Part shown: piece by piece, positions 45,741 to 55,923 of the stretch
Layout: each line of letters starts with the position of its first letter
Position numbering within the stretch: the first letter of the stretch is position 1
Assembly: GCA_003259005.1 (NCBI GenBank)
Contig: QLII01000001.1
Coordinates: 186,001 to 250,000 of the forward strand
From: Spirosoma telluris
Lineage (GTDB): Bacteria; Bacteroidota; Bacteroidia; Cytophagales; Spirosomataceae
Direction of reading: 5' to 3'
Length of the DNA: 64,000 nt
Position numbers and translations under genes: made by a program
Notes under the pieces: generated by a model
Seen by the model: only the letters and a program-made list of their open reading frames with translations
What the model was told of the DNA's origin: nothing
Database searches by the model: none

Positions 45741-47422
45741 TTAATAACTATCGTTTTGCTTCAGATAACCCGGCAGGTTAGAGGCTCCGTCGATTGCCGT
45801 TTGCGGTATCGGAAAAATACGTTTCTTGACATCTGTGTTGGTCTTCTCGGTCCAAGTACCCTCATACTTGCCAAACCGGATCAGATCAGTACGGCGAAGG
45901 TCTTCCCAGTATAATTCAAAACCCCGTTCGCGTAATAGAAGATCCAGGTTCATGGTCGTTAAGGGCGGGGGTGGTGCCGTTACAGTTCGGGCAGCTCTGA
46001 CCGTATTTACATCGGCTAAGGCAGAGGCCGCATCGCCACTTTTGCGCAATTTGGCTTCTGCCCGCATCAAATAAACATCGGCTAATCGGAGAATCACAAT
46101 ATCCGCTTCTCCGAAATTTCGGCCACTAACCGATTTTTTGCTGAACTCATACTTCTCAACCCGGTAACCGGTGTTGTAATTGCTTCCGGCAACGGTAAAG
46201 TCGATTTTCTCGGTAAAATCAACGGGTAGAGTGGGCTTGTTGCGGGTGTCATAATTGAGTTTACCTACTTTGTATTTACCATCCGGGCATTTTAAAAACA
46301 CACCGTTCCGCCGAATCAAGCCATATTGCTGACCCGCAGAATACCCCGATTGATATTGAAATCAGCTTCTGCCACACACGAATCGGCTGGATTTGAATAG
46401 ATTGTCAGATTCTGTTTGTAGAAACGTGGATCGACGGACGGATCTTTGGGCGCATAGGCACTAACCCAACTCTGGTAGTAATCAGGCGTGATGGCCGGTC
46501 CATCGGTACCGTTGGCATTGGGATAGGCGGGTATTGGAAACTGATCACCCGATATCGAAAAATAAGCCATCCGGTTATGTCCGTTCAAATCGGCCCGTTG
46601 ATCGACCGCAAAGATTAACTCTTTGTTGTCGTGGTTGTCAGAGTTGAAAATGGAAAAGAAATCCTTCGATAACTGGTATTGACCCGAAGCAATAATCTTG
46701 TCGCAATACTCAACCGCCTTATCCATATCCTCTGATTTAAACGTAAACTGAGTCGCATAGCGATCGCGGTAGACAGCAGCGTTCAGATACAGGCGTGCCA
46801 GCAGGCCCCAAACCGCGCCTTTAGTCAGGCGGCCGGGTCCTACGGTTGTTTCCAGGTTAGGCTCTACGCCAGAAATTCGGCTTTGATATACTCGACCGCC
46901 TGATCGCCCCGCAGAATGGTCGACGTCGCGCCCAGATCGTCCTTCACAAACACTACTCCGAATAAGTCCAGGGTAAGTAACGAATAGTAAGCGCGCATAC
47001 CCGTGCTTCGGCCAGATAGGTTTTCGTAACGGGATCTTTTAAGGTTGGCAACGTATTGATTGCCGTTATTGATCGCGATACACCTTGCAGGATCAGGTTC
47101 CAGGTGTTATTCAGGTTCGGATCGGTGCTGGTATGCGTATGCATGTGCATGTTGAGATAAATCCCGTTATCGCCCCAGTCGGTGCCACCCGGTAGGGCAG
47201 AATGGCTTCATCGGTCGAAATTTCCTGAATGGCGAAGTAATTGGTATGCAGGAAAATGTCTGGCAAACGGGCGTAAACAGGAGCCATAATTCCATCGGCA
47301 GCCTGCCGGTCGGAAAGACCCGAAACAGAGGCTTCGTCCAGTACATTTTCAGCCAAGTTCGTACAACCGTATATGACAAGCAGGCTAACGAGAGCCAGCA
47401 TGGAAATGAGTTTCTTTTTCAT
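45741..47422 (-). CDS. RagB/SusD family lipoprotein (four frameshifts)
   Basis: SusD-type substrate-binding surface lipoprotein, 561 residues after repair. Lipobox LLVIYGC (Cys ~20), N-terminal SusD helices (GLSDRQAADGIMAPVYARLP), middle RGDQAVEYIKAEFL and GRLTKGAVWGLLARLYLNAA, and RagB C-terminus VILRLADVYLMRAEAKLR, RGFELYWEDLRRTDLIRFG, FPIPQTAID. Breaks at 46333-46335, 46869-46870, 47000-47002 and 47188-47190 each need one base in a C/G run; four repairs in one gene point to poor consensus rather than decay. It is 11 nt downstream of its SusC partner. Confidence 0.9.
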
Positions 47423-47433
47423 GACTTCTGCAA

Positions 47434-50400
47434 TTAAAAAGTAAGGTTCAGGCCCAAAACAAACGTTCTGGCTTTTGGATAGCTGAGGTAGTCGATGCCA
47501 TAGGATGAAATCCCGTTGATGTTCCGGTCATTTACGTTTACCTCTGGGTCGTATCCATCGTATTTGGTGATTACGAACAGATTCTGGCCCGTAGCCGACA
47601 GTCGGATTCCCTGAATCCAGTTACCCAGACCAATCGTTTTTGGGCTAAGGTTGTAGCCTAACGACAGGTTATTCAGGCGGAAGAAAGCGCCTGTTTTCAG
47701 GTAGCGACTCGAAACGGGGGCCGAATTATTGATGGATTCATTGGGGTATTGAATGGCCTCGGCAGTCGTATTTAACCCTTTCGACAGACGCAGTTTGTAG
47801 AAGTTCGCGTTGGCTGTATTGTCATACAGTTTGTTGCCGGATACGCCGTTGAAATTAACCGATAGGTCGAAACCCTTATAGGCAAAATTGGTATGCAGGT
47901 TAAATTGATTTGTCGGTAAGGCACTTCCCACGGCTACCCGGTCTTTATCCGTGATGATTCCATCGCCATCGACATCCCGAAATGTACTGATCCCCTTGTC
48001 ATCGAGCCCAGTGAATTCTTTCAGGAAAAAGGTGCCAATGGGTTGTCCATTGATATAGCCGTTGATCGTAGCGGAGGTTAGTCCAGAACCAGAAGCCGAG
48101 CCCGATGGGATGACACTGTAAGGTGAGTTGTTAACCACGTTGTTGATGAATGTGACGTTCCCGCCAATATCGAAACGGAAACCGCCCAGGCTGGCATAGC
48201 GATAGTTTAAATCCAGTTCAACGCCCTGATTGGTGATAGTCATGTCCGGCACATTGGTCCAGAACGTACCCGCTGGTTGAACGGGGTCAGATGGGATTAC
48301 TTCCAGCAGAATGTTGTTGGATACTTTCCGGAAGTAGTCAACCGAACCAGACAAAGCTCCTTTAAACAGTCCGAAATCCAGACCGAGGTCGGTTTGCGTC
48401 GATACTTCCCATTGGATGTCTGGATTGGCCAGACGCGTATACGATGTGCCTGCCGGATAAGGCCCTGTGGCCGTGAGTGGGTAGCTCGTCGAGGCCGACA
48501 CCTGCGATGTAAAGAGCGCCTGGGTGATCTTGGATGGAATTTCCTGGTTACCCGTTTGTCCCCAGCCCGCCCGCAGTTTCAGATCGGAGAAAGGTCCCGA
48601 TTTCAGGAAAGCTTCTTCCGATAAGCGCCAGCCCGCGGAGATAGATGGGAAGATCCCATATTTGTTATTTGCCCCAAACTTTGATGACCCATCGGCACGC
48701 ACGGTAGCCGTCATCAGGTATTTATCCTTGTACTGGTAGCTAACGCGTGAGAAAAACGACTGTAGCTCATTCTCGGTAGCAAAGCCGCTTGGTTTATTAT
48801 TGGCCAAAGTAAGATCCTGCCCCAGTCCTGGATTATAAATCGGGTCGATGGGCGAGATTGGGAATTTGTTGATACTGGATCGGCGTTCCTGCACGAAAAT
48901 TTTCTGGTAGGAGTGCCCTAGCAGAGCGGTCAGGTTATGATCCTGTTTCGCTAAGGTATAGGTGAAATAGTTCTCAACCAGAATGTTACGATTCGTAGTG
49001 TAGATGGATTCAAGACGCCCATCTATCAACGGAACAGCACTGGGTAGTTGCTCCAAATCCCGCACCGCACTGGAGTTGTCGACGCCCAGGTTAAGCTTAT
49101 ACACCAGATTTTTGGTGATCTTGAAGGAGGGCGAAAAATTGGCGATTGTCCTATTGATGGTGGTTATATCTTTTTTCAGTGCCAGGGTAATGAGCGGATT
49201 GGTGCCAGCCAGGTATTTGAACGGCGTGCCATCGGTGTCGTAGGCCGGTATAGTGGGGTTGGTCGAGATGGCACCTCCAATCAAATCCTCCGTTGGTGGC
49301 CGGTTATTGAGCGTGTAGGTCGTATTGAGGTTGACATCGACGGTGAGTCGGTCATCCAGAAACTTCTGCGACACATTCAGACGCCCCGTGTACCGGTTGA
49401 GCTTACTATTTTTCAGAATACCTTCCTGATTTTGAATGCCGAAAGAACCATAGTAGGTTAACTTGTTGGCTCCGCCACCGAACGATACGTTGTGATTTTG
49501 GGTGTAGGCCGTCTGCGTTACTTCCTTCTGCCAATCGGTTGACCCCTTAAAATCTTCCAGAACCCCACCTACTGCCGGAACCTGAAGCCGATAGTCAGCC
49601 GCTGAAAATACAGGAAGAGCACGGGCAATGTTCGATATACCAAAACTGGATGAAAGACTAAAGGTCGAAGAGCCCGCTTTTCCCTTTTTCGTGGTGATCA
49701 GAATAACCCCATTGGCTCCGCGCGAACCGTAAATGGCAGTGGCCGATGCATCTTTCAATACATCAATCGACTCAATATCCTGTGGATTCAGAAAATTTAA
49801 GGGGTTCGTCGCGCCACCCGTACTTGAATTATCCAAAGCAATCCCGTCTAATACAAACAGAGGAGTACTGCCCGTACGAACACCACCGGGTCCACGAATG
49901 GTAATGTTCTGTGTACCACCCGGTTCGCCACTGGCCGACGTGACATTAACTCCTGCTACTTTACCTTGTAAAAGCTGCTCTGGTGAGTTGATGATACCCC
50001 GGTTGAAATCAGCACTTTTGATCGACTTTACCGATCCGGTCATATCTTTCTGGGAGGCACTCCCATAACCGATAACCACCACCTGGGCAAGCTCAGAAGC
50101 GGACGCTTTCAGGGCTACGTTGATGGTATTTCTTCCACCCACGGCGACTTCCTGAGAGACAAAACCGATAAAGCCAAACACTAAAGTCACATTGCCATCG
50201 GGTACGGCAATTTTATAATCGCCGTTTGAATCAGTAGTTGTCCCTTTCTGGGAGCCTTTCAAGACAACCGTACAGCCAGCCAGGGCTTCGTTGGTTGACG
50301 CGTCGGTAACTCGTCCGCTAATGGTTATGTCAGCCAACGGATTTTCTCCGTGGATATGACGTGCATTCGGACTTGCCATAAAGGGGCCTTTTTCCGCAAC

Positions 50401-50487
50401 GGCTAGCGAACTGATAGCAAGCAGAAAGTAGAAGAGTACACTCCATTTGCGTCGTAATGGAGGAGGGGAAAGGTAAAATAATGTCAT
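47434..50487 (-). CDS. SusC/RagA TonB-linked outer-membrane protein
   Basis: A 1017-residue SusC-class importer, intact. Signal peptide (~15-33), CarboxypepD_reg-like domain (~52-125, ISGRVTDASTNEALAGCTVV), plug with VVVIGYGSASQKDMTGSV and DVLKDASATAIYGSRGANGV, and a barrel ending KARTFVLGLNLTF. There is no STN domain, so it is not wired to a FecR/sigma pair; the membrane-bound AraC regulator upstream at 50837-52069 is the likely controller. Ligand unknown. Confidence 0.95.
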   Translation of the reverse strand: MTLFYLSPPPLRRKWSVLFYFLLAISSLAVAEKGPFMASPNARHIHGENPLADITISGRVTDASTNEALAGCTVVLKGSQKGTTTDSNGDYKIAVPDGNVTLVFGFIGFVSQEVAVGGRNTINVALKASASELAQVVVIGYGSASQKDMTGSVKSIKSADFNRGIINSPEQLLQGKVAGVNVTSASGEPGGTQNITIRGPGGVRTGSTPLFVLDGIALDNSSTGGATNPLNFLNPQDIESIDVLKDASATAIYGSRGANGVILITTKKGKAGSSTFSLSSSFGISNIARALPVFSAADYRLQVPAVGGVLEDFKGSTDWQKEVTQTAYTQNHNVSFGGGANKLTYYGSFGIQNQEGILKNSKLNRYTGRLNVSQKFLDDRLTVDVNLNTTYTLNNRPPTEDLIGGAISTNPTIPAYDTDGTPFKYLAGTNPLITLALKKDITTINRTIANFSPSFKITKNLVYKLNLGVDNSSAVRDLEQLPSAVPLIDGRLESIYTTNRNILVENYFTYTLAKQDHNLTALLGHSYQKIFVQERRSSINKFPISPIDPIYNPGLGQDLTLANNKPSGFATENELQSFFSRVSYQYKDKYLMTATVRADGSSKFGANNKYGIFPSISAGWRLSEEAFLKSGPFSDLKLRAGWGQTGNQEIPSKITQALFTSQVSASTSYPLTATGPYPAGTSYTRLANPDIQWEVSTQTDLGLDFGLFKGALSGSVDYFRKVSNNILLEVIPSDPVQPAGTFWTNVPDMTITNQGVELDLNYRYASLGGFRFDIGGNVTFINNVVNNSPYSVIPSGSASGSGLTSATINGYINGQPIGTFFLKEFTGLDDKGISTFRDVDGDGIITDKDRVAVGSALPTNQFNLHTNFAYKGFDLSVNFNGVSGNKLYDNTANANFYKLRLSKGLNTTAEAIQYPNESINNSAPVSSRYLKTGAFFRLNNLSLGYNLSPKTIGLGNWIQGIRLSATGQNLFVITKYDGYDPEVNVNDRNINGISSYGIDYLSYPKARTFVLGLNLTF

Positions 50488-50836
50488 AGTGTTGGTGATT
50501 AGTAAAGGGGGACAAAACTCCCTATTATGGATTAAAAATCAATTAAGTTGGAAAGTATTAATAAAAAATTAATATATCTATAGGGCTATTATGAAAAAAT
50601 ATGTTTAGTGAATACCTGTTTATCTTCTGGATAGATAAGCTAATGTGCTGTATTGTAGTTGATTGACTAAAATTATTCCGGAAAACGAATGAGCATAGTA
50701 CATGTATGTATTAATAAATTGTGATCATTGATAATTTTTAGACATATCAAATTAACATAGCGGAGGCTAATTAGCAGGGAGAATTAGAGAGCTATGTCTT
50801 ATACAACTGACGCTTTTAGAACGTAACCTATTGCTT
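50488..50836. other. Intergenic region between AraC regulator and susC
   Basis: 349 AT-rich bases. A weak nested hairpin lies near the AraC end (ACATAGC 50755-50761 with GCTATGT 50791-50797, holding the 10-bp palindrome GCTAATTAGC at 50766-50775). No clear -7 element was found for susC. Confidence 0.5.
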
Positions 50837-52069
50837 TCAGTTTTCGTCTGTGGGAGTAGAGCAGTTATAATCGGGTTTATCCTGAGTGGAGCGCCGAAAT
50901 TCGCTCGGAGTTAGACCGGTTGTCTGTTTAAATGCTTTGTTGAAGGAAACTTTATTGTTGAACCCTACCTGATAGGCCACTTCAATAATGTTAAGTTGCT
51001 GGCGGGGCACCTGACGCAATAACTCCCGGGCTTCTTTAACACGCAAGGAGTTAATGTACTCAAAGAAGTTCATGCCCAACTGCTCATTAAGCACCTGCGA
51101 GAGGTGGTGGCGGCTAATGTTAAGTCGTTCGGCAACGGTCTCTAATCGTAACTCATTGTCATGATATAGCTTTTCGGTTCGCATCAGCTCCTGAAGTTGC
51201 TGAGCAAACTGGCGAGCTATATGCGCGGGTAAACCCGAATGCCGATAGCGAACTTCAGGATCAGCAGGTATAGATGGGCGGGGGATTCCTGCTGACAGTC
51301 TGACACTTGGGAATAAGACCGTTGGTGTTGTAAGCGCTTTTAATTCAGAAATGGGGAGTCGATTTGTTTGGAAAATATGGGGTTGTAGATAGGCCAATAC
51401 GGCCACCAGCCCGATAAAAATGGCCATGCTTAGCGAAATGGCATAGTCCCAGTCGCGATTGAAAAACGACATGTTGACCATGACCTGATAGGACCAGTTG
51501 GCGAGCACAAAGCCCAGGTAACAGAGACTAAACCAGCGCGCCCATTGAGCGACTTCCCGTAAGCTTTGGAACCTCGGCTGGAGCCGAACGATGGCAATTG
51601 CATATAGCGAAAGATGAACCAGAACAAGCCAGGGTAGAGATTGATAAAAATAGCGATAGTACGAAAGGGGAGCTGATTGAAAAGCCGAAGCAGGCAGAAT
51701 ACGATCAAGTAGATTAAGGAGTAAATGGATGCCAGTGGCTACCAGAAACGGCAGAAAATGAATCTTCCGTATGCGGAACGAAATGGGCTGGTGAAGTAAC
51801 TCTTTGAGGTAACAATAAAATAATACCCCAAATGATAGAAAGAGCAGTTCTGCCATCCTGTTCAGGAAAGGGAAAAACTGTAGATAATTGCTCCAATAGA
51901 GTACGTAATAAATTAGGACGAGTGAAAATAGTACCAGAATCGCTACGATATAGCGAATCTGATGTTTCTGTTGGCCAGCCTGTTTTAAGAGTAAAGGTGC
52001 CATGAATAGTCCTAAAAATGCAATAAGGGCAAAGGCCGTTGTCCACTGGTCAAGATCGGGTTTGTTCAT
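50837..52069 (-). CDS. Membrane-bound AraC family regulator (7TM plus HTH)
   Basis: A 410-residue regulator with about seven N-terminal membrane helices (~10-240, for example TTAFALIAFLGLFMAPLLL and YIVAILVLFSLVLIYYVLYW) and a C-terminal AraC domain (~305-400). The DNA-binding helices are LETVAERLNISRHHLSQVLN and IIEVAYQVGFNNKVSFNKAF, with GLTPSEFRR at the end. Such 7TM-AraC proteins in Bacteroidetes sense a ligand at the membrane. It is on the same strand as the SusC/SusD pair downstream, its probable target. Confidence 0.9.
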   Translation of the reverse strand: MNKPDLDQWTTAFALIAFLGLFMAPLLLKQAGQQKHQIRYIVAILVLFSLVLIYYVLYWSNYLQFFPFLNRMAELLFLSFGVLFYCYLKELLHQPISFRIRKIHFLPFLVATGIHLLLNLLDRILPASAFQSAPLSYYRYFYQSLPWLVLVHLSLYAIAIVRLQPRFQSLREVAQWARWFSLCYLGFVLANWSYQVMVNMSFFNRDWDYAISLSMAIFIGLVAVLAYLQPHIFQTNRLPISELKALTTPTVLFPSVRLSAGIPRPSIPADPEVRYRHSGLPAHIARQFAQQLQELMRTEKLYHDNELRLETVAERLNISRHHLSQVLNEQLGMNFFEYINSLRVKEARELLRQVPRQQLNIIEVAYQVGFNNKVSFNKAFKQTTGLTPSEFRRSTQDKPDYNCSTPTDEN

Positions 52070-52168
52070 TAGAAAGGTAAGCCAATTATGTAGTCACTAA
52101 CACTGAAGGGAGCTATTGAAACAGGACAGCTATCGCTAACTGTCCAGCCAGAGCAGAAATCGGATACT

Positions 52169-52573
52169 TTATAATACGGTGATGGAGCGCGAAAGGGTAG
52201 TGGGCTGTTTGGTCGTAATCTTTATCTCCCGAATCTCCATCTCAAGTCCATTGGAGATCTTTAGTTTGTAGTCGCCGTCGTCTAAATCGGTTAAATCAAG
52301 ACTGAGCCGGGCAATGGATTCGCCTGTATCCATTAGTCGATCAAAATACAATTTTCCTTTTTGGTCGAACAGTTGGAGGAAGACCTGGCCTTCCAGGTCT
52401 TTGTCTACATTAACTCGCAATTTTGTTCCATCCGCCGTTAAATAAGCCCCTACCTGATAATGAGCCAGTTTAGTAGGCCTATTTTTTTTGTTTGCCTGCG
52501 GAAGATCGGGGTTAGCAAATGTGGTAAAATTGGTACTAAAGGCCAGTAAAAGAGATAAGATAGTCGTGTTCAT
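52169..52573 (-). CDS. Small secreted protein, DUF3244-like beta domain
   Basis: A 134-residue exported protein with signal peptide 1-20 (ending TFANP) and one beta-sandwich-like domain (KLRVNVDKDLEGQVFLQLFD, KLYFDRLMDTGESIARLSLD, DGDYKLKISNGLEMEIREIK). The layout resembles small DUF3244/T9SS-sorting-like domains of Bacteroidetes, but the typical sorting end is not complete. Function unknown. It lies 99 nt upstream of the AraC regulator start on the same strand. Confidence 0.68.
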   Translation of the reverse strand: MNTTILSLLLAFSTNFTTFANPDLPQANKKNRPTKLAHYQVGAYLTADGTKLRVNVDKDLEGQVFLQLFDQKGKLYFDRLMDTGESIARLSLDLTDLDDGDYKLKISNGLEMEIREIKITTKQPTTLSRSITVL

Positions 52574-52863
52574 CGTAGTGTTGTCGGAAAGAGGTTGTTA
52601 CTAAACGGGAATTCCTTTTTTCTAATACCACAAAGACAGAACATTAGCCAGATCTTTTCCTTTTTTGTATAAAAGGTTATTATAATACAAGAGCGGTAAA
52701 GGCTTATAAAAGCTCCCTATTGATTAAGTAAGACAGGACCATACAGTAAGTTTATTTGTTTGTATTTTGATGGTATATGCAAGTAAGTACACAGTATAAA
52801 ATGTCACGAGAGACTTGTATGACCCCATCGGGGTCTATAATAGGATTAATTTATTTGAGCTAA
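52574..52863. other. Intergenic flank of the hairpin array
   Basis: AT-rich. It contains a second copy of the GACCCCATCGGGGTC palindrome (52821-52835, see 19270). Nothing else supported. Confidence 0.5.
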
Positions 52864-53270
52864 TTAAGTAATCACGCAGAATTAAGTTGAATTAGATTCT
52901 ATTGATTCCTAGATTCTATTGTAATGAAAATCAGTGAATTGATGCAATAGAATCTAGGAATCAATAGAATCTAAATTTGCGCGATTGCTTAAGTAATCAC
53001 GCAGAATTAAGTTGAATTAGATTCTATTGATTCCTAGATTCTATTGTAATGAAAATCAGTGAATTGATGAAATAGAATCCAAAGAATCAATAGAATCTAA
53101 ATTTGCGCGATTGCTTAAGTAATTGGGCAGATTTAGATGCTGTTGATTCTATTGCGTCAATTCACTGGTTTTGAGTACGGTAGAATCAATAGAATCTACT
53201 GTGCCAAGATGCTGATTTTTAGTACAATAGAATCTCAGAATCAATAGAGTCTAATTCTGCGCGATTGCTT
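52864..53270. repeat. Tandem array of three hairpin units, AGATTCTATTGATT family
   Basis: Units begin at 52864, 52989 and 53115, each with TTAAGTAAT. The first two are 125 and 126 bp and nearly identical; the third is ~154 bp and diverged. Each unit has ~28-bp arms (AGATTCTATTGATTCCTAGA and complement) and a shared spacer TTTGCGCGATTGCTTAAGTA. The loop of units 1 and 2 (AAAATCAGTGAATTG) appears reverse-complemented in unit 3 (CAATTCACTGGTTTT, 53158-53172). No open frame. Confidence 0.88.
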
Positions 53271-53551
53271 ATTGTTTGCAAGTAAGGACGTTTGTCTGAA
53301 TGCGGAGGGTACAGATAGTGTTGACTTGATACTCAGATAGAAGAACAGAACCACTACAACCTAAAGCCACTTACTGGTGTGTAAGTTTAAACGTAATCGG
53401 AATAGAAAATAGTTGACCACTTTAGCTACGTAGACATAGCAAATTTACCAATTAATAAGGTTTGAATTTTTTCACTTGTGGGAATGGTGAAAAACAATAG
53501 AACTTGTGATAAATAGCTGTTTAAATTTTCATTTTCTAGCTGGGTTTGCGT
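53271..53551. other. Intergenic, no gene
   Basis: AT-rich flank between the hairpin array and the next inverted repeat. I see no frame or signal to report. Confidence 0.5.
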
Positions 53552-53640
53552 TTTTTTTGTCATCCCGACGTCAGGAGGGATCTCAAGCTTCCGTATTAGT
53601 CAAGTTTGAGATCCATCCTGGCGTCGGGATGACAAAAAAA
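53552..53640. repeat. Inverted repeat, CCGAC family (second copy)
   Basis: 35-bp arms (53552-53586, 53606-53640) with two mismatches. Core GTCATCCCGACGTCAGGAGG and a loop starting with GCTTCC. Same family as 11340-11433. Confidence 0.88.
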
Positions 53641-53777
53641 TAACCTGAATTTTTCTATATTATAAAGGGAAAATTTAAACATACGCTTAACCTTAGTGCT
53701 GCTTTATAATCGTTAGTTCGTTTAATAGATTTTCTAATTTAGCACTAAAATTGAAAAAACTTAATTTAAACGTGAAT

Positions 53778-53820
53778 AAAAAAAGAATCTCACTTTCATA
53801 AAAGAGGGATTCTTTTTTTT
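53778..53820. terminator. Bidirectional terminator after the SusC/SusD/lipoprotein operon
   Basis: Stem AAAAAAAGAATC / GATTCTTTTTTTT with an ~18-nt loop and long T-runs on both strands. On the minus strand it follows the lipoprotein stop at 53899. Confidence 0.75.
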
Positions 53821-53898
53821 GAAAATAGCGCATTGAATCTAAATTAGATTTCAGGTATTTTATTCGCGAAAATTCGTGAGATCGGCGTGCGCTATACC

Positions 53899-54412
53899 TC
53901 AGGCCACAACCCGCACGCGAACAGGTTCGGGAACGATTTGAGTGCCGTCATCCAATGTTACCAAAAACAAAAACTGAATCTCCGTAAAGTTGGGTAACGC
54001 AACGGGGGCTGTAGCCACAGTTGGGTACTTTGTCTTGAAATCGGCAAGGGTGGTCGTGAATACAGCTGTAGTGCCGTTGCCCGCTATCGGGGCTGCGTTG
54101 TAGGCCGTTGTAGCGGTAGCGGCATTTAACGTAGCGACATTGATGCCCGTTGCCCCCCACAATTTTGGTGATTTCCTTAATTGTGCGGCCACTTGACGCC
54201 GGTATCGACAGGGTAAACTGGATTGGTCCACCAGCCGCCAGCGAACTGGTTATGAACGGATTGAATCCATAGGTAGTGGTTCCGGGAAACGTAACTGCAA
54301 TCGCCGGGCGATTATCCCGCACCAGATCGCTATATACATAGTCATCCTTGCAGGAGAAGCTACTAGCGGTCAATAAAATCAGGGAAAGGCTTTTGATCAG
54401 ATAGGCTTTCAT
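53899..54412 (-). CDS. Lipoprotein of a SusC/SusD operon (frameshifted)
   Basis: An exported lipoprotein of about 170 residues: signal peptide to lipobox LLTASSFSC, then KDDYVYSDLVRDN. The mature part has beta-strand segments (RPAIAVTFPGTTTYGFN, GPIQFTLSIPASSGRTIKEI) and ends EIQFLFLVTLDDGTQIVPEP. The frame breaks at the C6/G6 run 54153-54158. Here the length needs one base removed (EITKIVGATGIN) or two added, unlike the one-base losses elsewhere. It lies 12 nt after the SusD stop, so it is the third gene of the operon; accessory SusE/F-like ligand-binding lipoproteins often sit there. Confidence 0.72.
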
Positions 54413-54424
54413 TCGTTTGAGTGT

Positions 54425-55900
54425 TTAACGTCCATGACTGTTAATCGACATCCCACCAAACGCGGATGTTTGATTGGGGGCCGGGTTGGGAAAATTAGGA
54501 TTCCTCTGAATCTCGTTGTTAATGTAAACGGCCCGCACGGGTCGGGTACCGTCAATCCCGGCCGCATTTTGGGAAGGCTGTAGAACAGGATAGCCTGTTC
54601 GACGGTAATCGTTCCAGAGCTCCCGGCCATTACCCGTAAAGGCAATGTATTTCTGCGTGATAATCTGGGCAATTTTCTGTTCTGTCGTTCCCGTTAAGGT
54701 TGCTACGGTAGGATTGGCGGTAAGGTAGGCCGTAATCTGATCGGTCGTGAGCCCTGCCAGCGTCATTGATGCTTTAATACCTTCTGTATAAAGGGCTTGA
54801 GGATCGCCGGGTGTGCCCAGCCGAAGGGCGGCTTCGGCCAGAATAAATGCCCGCTCAAAGTTGGTGGTAATTCGTATGGGACCTTCCCCGTTGTTGCCGG
54901 TTACGTATTTATTGTAGCGCGACCAGTTCGTAACGGGAGCAGGAAGGGTGCCCGGAAACCGTTATCAATGGTTACGTAATTAGCCGCAGGTTTGGTAAAG
55001 AAAATGGGTAATCGTGGATCATTCAGGCTGTTGAGTAGGGTCAGATAACGCGTACTGAGGATAATGTCATCTTTGAAGGTACTAACGGCGGTGTAGGTAA
55101 ATCGAGGGTCCTGGCTCCCCACACTGGCACCAAAGGTGAAATTCATATCGCCACTGTTGGCGTTGATATAGTTGTTCCCGGTCAGTACTTCATTGATGAC
55201 ACTGGTAGCCAGAGCTGGCTCTTTTCGACTAATTGTTGTCGCAAATTTGAGCAGGAGTGTATTGCCTGCCCGCTTCCACTTGGCCAGATCGCCCCCATAA
55301 ATCAGATCATCGGCACCGGGTTTTACCGTCGATGTAGCGTCGAGATCCTTAATGCCATCCCGTACCAGATCGAACAGACTTTGAATGCCAAGGGACGCAT
55401 TCCCTTTGTAAATATCCTCCTGTTTATCCAGCCGTGGTGTAGTGAAGGCTTCGCCCAGTAGCGCCTGAGAATAGGGTACATCGCCCAGAAATCAGTAGCG
55501 ATGCTAAAAGTGTAGGCTTTCATGATTTTGGCAATCCCCGAATAGGCTTTTGCATTATTGGCATCGGCCAATTCGATCAACTTCTGATAGTTCACCAAGC
55601 CACCCCCGTAGAGCTCAAACCGCCACTGATTTTCCATATCGGCCCATTGGTCTGGAAAATATCGTAGTTCTGTGGGTTATTGGCCGCCCCCGCTAACTGT
55701 TGAACCAGCGTTGAGGAAAAGCGATTCAGCTCATTGGCGTTGGCGAAGGCAGTACCCGCCTGGGCAGCAGGCAACAACACCGCTGGCGTGACCGAAGTGG
55801 GATTGTTGGGGGTTACGTTGACGTCGAGAAAGTTGCTACAGGCACCCATTCCCAGCAACAGAGGGATGAGCAAATAGCGTTTGTGCTGTCTGAAGTTCAT
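54425..55900 (-). CDS. SusD-like lipoprotein of the SusD/RagB-like group (three frameshifts)
   Basis: Surface lipoprotein partner of the SusC upstream, 492 residues after repair. Lipobox LLGMGAC (Cys ~21), then SNFLDVNVTPNNPTSVTP, the usual opening of the SusD-like group. Later segments: NYQKLIELADANNAKAYSGI, IMKAYTFSIATDFWGDVPYS, WKRAGNTLLLKFATTISRK, and near the end KYIAFTGNGRELWNDYRRTG. Breaks at 54951-54955, 55484-55486 and 55643-55645 need one base each. It starts 23 nt after the SusC stop. Confidence 0.88.
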
Positions 55901-55923
55901 GAGTAAGGCGACGAATAAAGTGA

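Noticed and set aside
52864..53270. CRISPR-like array
   Set aside because: Only three units, periods of 125-154 bp, repeats are themselves hairpins longer than CRISPR repeats, spacers are shared rather than unique, and there are no cas genes.
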